From NCBI GenBank assembly GCA_019118765.1, contig DWYI01000017.1, positions 62,001-126,000 on the forward strand: a DNA stretch of 64,000 nucleotides. Reading direction: 5' to 3'. A model generated the notes under the pieces. That model searched no databases. It was not told where the DNA came from and saw only the letters and a list, made by a program, of their open reading frames with translations. Shown one piece after another: positions 60,553 through 64,000 of the stretch (position 1 is the first letter of the stretch; the number at the start of each line of letters is the position of its first letter). This stretch comes from Candidatus Allofournierella merdavium (GTDB lineage Bacteria > Bacillota > Clostridia > Oscillospirales > Ruminococcaceae). The position numbers were made by a program, and so were the translations under genes.

Positions 60553-61269
60553 TCAGATGCCGCCGAAGCGGCGGTTGCGGTGGCAGAATTCCAGAATTGC
60601 GGCGTCCAGATCCGAGCGGGTAAAGTCCGGCCACAGGACATCCATCTCCACCAGTTCGGCATAGGCGGCCTGCCACAGCATAAAATTGGACAACCGTTTT
60701 TCCCCGCTGGGCCGGAGGATGAAATCCGGATCCTTCTGGCCGCGGGTGTACATGTGGTCGCTCATCATCGCCTCGGTGATGTCCTGGGGCTCCAGCTTTC
60801 CCTCTTTCACAAGCTGCGCCAGCTGCTGCGCCGCCCGCACGATCTCGGGCCGGCCGCCGTAGTTCACCGCGATGTTCAGCGTCATGCCGGTGTTGCCGGC
60901 GGTCTTTTCCTCGATCTCGTTCATCAGTTTCTGGTGCTTGGGTTCCAGCACCGAGCGCTCGCCCAGGAACACCACCCGGTTGTTCTCCTTCTGGTAATCG
61001 AAGGCCTTGATGAGGTATTCACCGAACAGCTTCATGATGGCGCTCACCTCGTCCTGCGGGCGGCGCCAGTTCTCGGTGGAGAACGCGTAAAAGGTGACGG
61101 AAGCCACCTCCAGCTGGTTGCAGTAGCGGGTGATGTCCTGAAAGACCTCCGCGCCCTTTTTGTGGCCCGCGGTGCGGGGCAGACCCCTCCGCTTGGCCCA
61201 GCGGCCGTTGCCATCCATGATGATGCCGATGCTCAGGCCCTTGGCCAGTTCCTGAATGGACTGCTGCAT
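60553..61269 (-). CDS. uppS: isoprenyl (undecaprenyl) diphosphate synthase
   Basis: 238-aa cis-prenyltransferase producing the lipid carrier for peptidoglycan. The catalytic Asp is in IMDGNGRWAKRRG (near 19), and further motifs are FYAFSTENWRRP, NIAVNYGGR and DPDFILRPSGEKRLSNFMLWQ. ATG 61269 has AAAGGAAC upstream; the in-frame opening to 61314 enters the terminator arm. Confidence 0.96.
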   Translation of the reverse strand: MQQSIQELAKGLSIGIIMDGNGRWAKRRGLPRTAGHKKGAEVFQDITRYCNQLEVASVTFYAFSTENWRRPQDEVSAIMKLFGEYLIKAFDYQKENNRVVFLGERSVLEPKHQKLMNEIEEKTAGNTGMTLNIAVNYGGRPEIVRAAQQLAQLVKEGKLEPQDITEAMMSDHMYTRGQKDPDFILRPSGEKRLSNFMLWQAAYAELVEMDVLWPDFTRSDLDAAILEFCHRNRRFGGI

Positions 61270-61285
61270 ACGAAATGTTCCTTTC

Positions 61286-61334
61286 ACAAATAAAGGGCCG
61301 CGCTTCGCATCCAACGCTGCGCGGCTCGGCCCTT
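61286..61334 (-). terminator. hairpin between frr and uppS
   Basis: AAGGGCCG and CGGCCCTT arms (61327-61334 and 61293-61300) with further GC pairing inside, followed by TTTATTTG on the minus strand. Probably a partial terminator separating pyrH-frr from the lipid genes. Confidence 0.6.
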
Positions 61335-61349
61335 GTGGTCACGCCGAGA

Positions 61350-61904
61350 TCAAATCTCCATGATCTCCTTGTTTTTCTCTTCGCAGGCTTTATCGATCAG
61401 CTTCACGAACTTGTCGGTGATCTTCTGCATCTCTTCCTCGAGATGCTTCTGATCGTCCTCGGTGATCTCGCTGTTCTTCTTCTGCGCTTTCAGCTTATCC
61501 ATCGCCTCACGCCGCACATTTCGCACGGCGACCTTGGTCTCCTCGCCCAGCTTCTGCACGTCCTTGGTCAGCTGGCGGCGGCGCTCCTCGGTGGGCGCGG
61601 GGAACACCAGGCGGATCACACGGCCGTCATCGGTGGGATTGATGCCGATGTCGCTCACCAGCAAGGCATGCTCGATGGCGTGAATCAGCGAGGGATCCCA
61701 GGGAGTGATGGTGAGGATGCGGGCCTCCGCCACCGCCACCGCGGCCATCTGGTTGATGGGGGTGGGGCTGCCGTAATAGTCCACCGTAACGCGGTCCAGA
61801 ATGGCCGGGTTGGCGCGGCCGGCGCGGATGGCCACCAGTTCCTTGTCCAGATGGTGCAGCGCGCTGTCCATTTTTTCCTCGTAGGGTTTTGTAAATTCGC
61901 TCAT
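61350..61904 (-). CDS. frr: ribosome recycling factor
   Basis: 184-aa protein that, with EF-G, splits post-termination ribosomes. The family core is complete: HLDKELVAIRAGRANPAILDRVTVDYYGSPTPINQMA and the three-helix bundle. ATG 61904 has GGAG 8 nt upstream; the TTG two codons earlier is less likely. After pyrH, as usual. Confidence 0.97.
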   Translation of the reverse strand: MSEFTKPYEEKMDSALHHLDKELVAIRAGRANPAILDRVTVDYYGSPTPINQMAAVAVAEARILTITPWDPSLIHAIEHALLVSDIGINPTDDGRVIRLVFPAPTEERRRQLTKDVQKLGEETKVAVRNVRREAMDKLKAQKKNSEITEDDQKHLEEEMQKITDKFVKLIDKACEEKNKEIMEI

Positions 61905-61985
61905 ATCCAAAGCTCCTTTTTTGTTTTCCAGCCGTCAGGCTCAGGGTACGTTTTTTACGATCTTGCGGGGAATGGTTGCAACGGA

Positions 61986-62702
61986 TCAGGCTTCCTGCAC
62001 CAGCGTGCCGATCTCCTCGCCCCGCACCGCGCGGGCGATGTTGGCGGGGTCGGCCAGATCGAACACCAGGATGGGCAGGCCGTTCTCGCGGCAGAGGGTG
62101 GCGGCGGTGCCGTCCATCACGGCAAGCTTCTTTTCCAGCACCTCACTGAATGTAAGGGTGGAATACTTCACAGCGTCCAGGTGCTTTTTGGGATCCTTGT
62201 CATACACACCGTCCACCATGGTGGCCTTGAACATGACGTCGCAGCCGGTCTCGATGGCGCGCAGGGCGCTGGCGGTATCGGTGGAGAAGAAGGGACAGCC
62301 GGTGCCGCCGCCGAAGAGGACGACCTTGCCCTCCTCCATGGCCGCCACCGCCTCGTCCCGGGTGAACACCTGCGCGATCTGGGGCATTACGATGGAGGTC
62401 TGCACCACCGCGGGCACCTCCGCCTGGCGCAGCGCGTCGGCCAGGGCCAGGCAGTTCATCACCGTGGCCAGCATGCCGATCTTGTCCGCGCAGGTGCGCT
62501 CCATCGCGCCGCTGGACCGGCCGCGCCAAAAGTTTCCGCCGCCCACCACGATGCCGATCTGTACGCCAAGTTCATGGGCCTGTTTGATGCCGCCGCAGAT
62601 GGCGCGCATGGTCTCGTCGTCAAAGCCCGCGCCTCTGGCGCCGGCGAGGGCCTCGCCGCTCACCTTGAGCAGGATGCGTTTGTATCTGGTTGCCACGTTC
62701 AA
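61986..62702 (-). CDS. pyrH: UMP kinase
   Basis: 238-aa amino-acid-kinase-fold enzyme phosphorylating UMP. Motifs: RILLKVSGEALAG, VVGGGNFWRG, FGGGTGCPFFSTDTAS, and MVDGVYDKDPKKH. The start is uncertain: TTG 62702 or GTG 62696, both served by AGGCGG. It leads the pyrH-frr-uppS-cdsA-dxr-rseP-ispG-polC run. Confidence 0.95.
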   Translation of the reverse strand: MNVATRYKRILLKVSGEALAGARGAGFDDETMRAICGGIKQAHELGVQIGIVVGGGNFWRGRSSGAMERTCADKIGMLATVMNCLALADALRQAEVPAVVQTSIVMPQIAQVFTRDEAVAAMEEGKVVLFGGGTGCPFFSTDTASALRAIETGCDVMFKATMVDGVYDKDPKKHLDAVKYSTLTFSEVLEKKLAVMDGTAATLCRENGLPILVFDLADPANIARAVRGEEIGTLVQEA

Positions 62703-62760
62703 AACACCGCCTGTATCCGTACAGTTCGGACACCCGATCTGTATCTATTATATTGCTTAT

Positions 62761-62789
62761 ATTTTACAATAAAACCCCATTCTTGTAAA
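62761..62789 (-). promoter_or_regulatory. pyrH promoter
   Basis: TTTACA (62784-62789), 17-bp spacer, TAAAAT (62761-62766) on the minus strand, giving a leader of about 50 nt that repeats GATACAG twice. Confidence 0.75.
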
Positions 62790-62822
62790 CAATTAAAAAA
62801 CGGGCCGCCCATGCCGGCAGTC

Positions 62823-62864
62823 AAAAAGCAAGGCGGTCTCCCCCTGCCCGGGGAGGCCGCCTTG
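62823..62864 (-). terminator. terminator of the ATPase/Spo0A_C-like operon
   Basis: CAAGGCGGCCTCCCC with GGGGAGACCGCCTTG (one mismatch) and a short loop, followed by TTTTT on the minus strand, upstream of the pyrH promoter. Confidence 0.85.
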
Positions 62865-62890
62865 CGGAGATTCTTTGTTCGGGTCCGCCC

Positions 62891-63733
62891 TCAGAGCAGC
62901 AGGCCGCTTTGGGCGTTGCGCAGCCGGTTTGCCTGCTGGGCGCGCAATGCAAGGCTGCGCGAGGTGCTGCGCAGCGCCGTGTGCCCCGCCGTTTGCAGCG
63001 GGGTGGCGGGAATATCCAGCCGGACGCAGGTTCCGGACGGATCGCTTTCCAGTTGGAATTTCCACCCCATTACCAGCGAGTACTCCCGCGCGAGATACAG
63101 CCCAAGCCCCAGCCCGTGCCGCTCCCCGCTGCGTGAAGGGTCATCGGAAAACGGCTCGAACAAACGGGCCATCCGCTCCGGTGTGATGCCGGGCCCCTTA
63201 TCCTTTACCGTAAGGCACAGCCCCTCGCCCTCCGGATGAAGGCTCACCTGCACAGGCCCTTCGGTGTAGCGCAGCGCGTTCATCAGCAGGTTGAGAAGCA
63301 CCTTGTCCGCCCAGGCCTGGTCCGCCAGCACGAACTTCCCCGCGGGGCAGCCGCACGCCCAGGCGACCCGTTCGCCTCCCGGTGTCGTTTCGTTGACCAA
63401 TTCGATCATCTGGGCCCACTGCCACGCCGGTTCCACCGGCTGAAGCCGGGGCGTGAGCCGCCCCTGGCCGCAGCTGGTGAGATCGGCCAGATTTTCGGCG
63501 ATGTAACTCAGATACCGCACACAGACGTCCATGTCCGCGAGGGCGGGCCCGATGAACCGGGCGTAGCCCTCCGGCAGGGCGTCGCGGGTTTGCAGTTCCA
63601 CCGTCTCGCGGGCCAGCATGATCCCCTGGGCGACCTGCTGGATCTCACCGGCAAGGCCGCCGCACAAAAGATTTTTTCGCTGTTCTTCCCGTAGCAGAAG
63701 CTCCGGTTCATGGCTTGACGGCATACACATCAT
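62891..63733 (-). CDS. histidine-kinase-like ATPase lacking a clear H-box
   Basis: 280 aa, no membrane segment. The C-terminal half is a HATPase_c domain with N box NLLMNALRYTEG (near 168), G1 DKGPGI, F-like LFEPFSDD, and G2 GLGLGLYLAREYS. The N-terminal helical half (LLREEQRKNLLCGGLAGEIQQVAQGIMLAR) sits where a DHp domain would be, but has no His followed by E/D at the usual place. It may be an ATP-dependent regulator or anti-factor rather than a classical kinase. The start at ATG 63733 overlaps the upstream gene by 26 nt. The C-terminal tail of about 30 residues is Arg/Gln/Leu-rich. Confidence 0.75.
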   Translation of the reverse strand: MMCMPSSHEPELLLREEQRKNLLCGGLAGEIQQVAQGIMLARETVELQTRDALPEGYARFIGPALADMDVCVRYLSYIAENLADLTSCGQGRLTPRLQPVEPAWQWAQMIELVNETTPGGERVAWACGCPAGKFVLADQAWADKVLLNLLMNALRYTEGPVQVSLHPEGEGLCLTVKDKGPGITPERMARLFEPFSDDPSRSGERHGLGLGLYLAREYSLVMGWKFQLESDPSGTCVRLDIPATPLQTAGHTALRSTSRSLALRAQQANRLRNAQSGLLL

Positions 63734-64000
63734 CCCGGCTTTCCGATCTTTCCCGCAAAAATGCGCTCACCAGGGTGGCCACCAGTTGTTTTGAACTGGG
63801 CGCTTCACTGAACACACCCAGCCGGGTCAACGTTTTGCCCATCCGCCGCAGACCGCTCTCCACTCCCTGCGGGCTGACGCCGTAGATACGCCCGAGTTCG
63901 ATGTACAGGGATTTCAGCGGCAGGGGCGAATTGGCGTTCACCCCCAGCTGCACAGCGCTGGCAATGTACCAGAAGCTGATGTGTTCCAGAGGCAGCCCAA
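63708..64000 (-). CDS. Spo0A_C-like DNA-binding protein (5' end outside window)
   Basis: The frame is open to the right edge, so only the C-terminal 96 residues are seen. They begin LGLPLEHISFWYIASAVQLGV and continue LPLKSLYIELGRIYGVSPQGVESGLRRMGKTL. This follows the Spo0A C-terminal pattern (G-x-P-x-H-I...Y-L...A-I...LYP-x-I-A...T-x-x-x-VE-x-x-IR), including the recognition-helix VE-x-x-x-R-R, then SKQLVATLVSAFL for the last helix. The residues preceding this, perhaps a receiver domain, are off the window. It is coupled to the ATPase gene by a 26-nt overlap. Confidence 0.7.
   Translation of the reverse strand, partial: GLPLEHISFWYIASAVQLGVNANSPLPLKSLYIELGRIYGVSPQGVESGLRRMGKTLTRLGVFSEAPSSKQLVATLVSAFLRERSESRDDVYAVKP

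Noticed and set aside
1-64000. CRISPR array, rRNA genes or insertion sequences
   Set aside because: No regularly spaced direct repeats, no rRNA sequence and no transposase were found.

Overview
The window is a GC-rich (about 60-65 %) chromosomal segment from a member of the Clostridia, most likely an Oscillospiraceae/Ruminococcaceae-type gut Firmicute. The evidence is the gene set (PolC-type replicative polymerase, SepF, DivIVA, YlmH, EngB, RbgA, RicF/YlbF, SpoIVFA/SpoIVFB-like pair, a Spo0A_C-like regulator), Firmicute gene orders, TTG/GTG starts and strong SD sequences. Nearly everything is on the minus strand. Only four short or isolated items lie on the plus strand.

Region 1 (1-2700) is a compact mobile module that abuts the terminator of radA and continues off the left edge. 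Read on the minus strand it holds: a consensus promoter; two tandem TTTCGCTA dyads; an intrinsic terminator/attenuator; a 70-aa protein; a perfect 13-bp palindrome filling the whole spacer; a Rep_trans-like rolling-circle initiator with further dyads in its 5' end; a 117-aa unknown; and a 188-aa catalytic-domain-only tyrosine recombinase. The genes are joined by 11- and 14-nt stop/start overlaps. Beyond the integrase lie three more hairpins and a small plus-strand ORF. This is the best candidate for something undescribed.

Region 2 (2765-14600) has radA, a dCMP deaminase with a long leader, a six-tRNA operon (Gly-Val-Asp-Phe-Gly-Cys), and a proteostasis block: tig, clpP, clpX, lon, engB, a methyltransferase and hslO (Hsp33), followed upstream by a phosphoesterase and a DUF1540 mini-protein.

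Region 3 (14840-28830) holds thrC; the rplS-lepB-rbgA-rnhB-yraN run; the radical-SAM pair TIGR03960/TIGR03936; a SpoIVFA-like LytM protein plus a minimal SpoIVFB-like site-2 protease; a large exported GHL10-amidase fusion; ppk1; and a ComEA-like protein.

Region 4 (28949-51886) runs from miaB and a YlbF/RicF-like protein through mutS-mutL-miaA, an HlyD-like adaptor, sepF-ylmH-divIVA, ileS, lspA, rluD and a HAD phosphatase. Upstream of it lies the radC-uvrB-uvrA repair operon, whose promoter overlaps that of a divergent pseudouridine synthase.

Region 5 (51961-64000) is the classical pyrH-frr-uppS-cdsA-dxr-rseP-ispG-polC cluster (translation recycling, lipid carrier and isoprenoid synthesis, replication). 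At the right edge is a two-gene unit: a truncated Spo0A_C-like DNA-binding protein and a histidine-kinase-like ATPase lacking an obvious phospho-acceptor His box.

No CRISPR array, rRNA or insertion sequence was seen.
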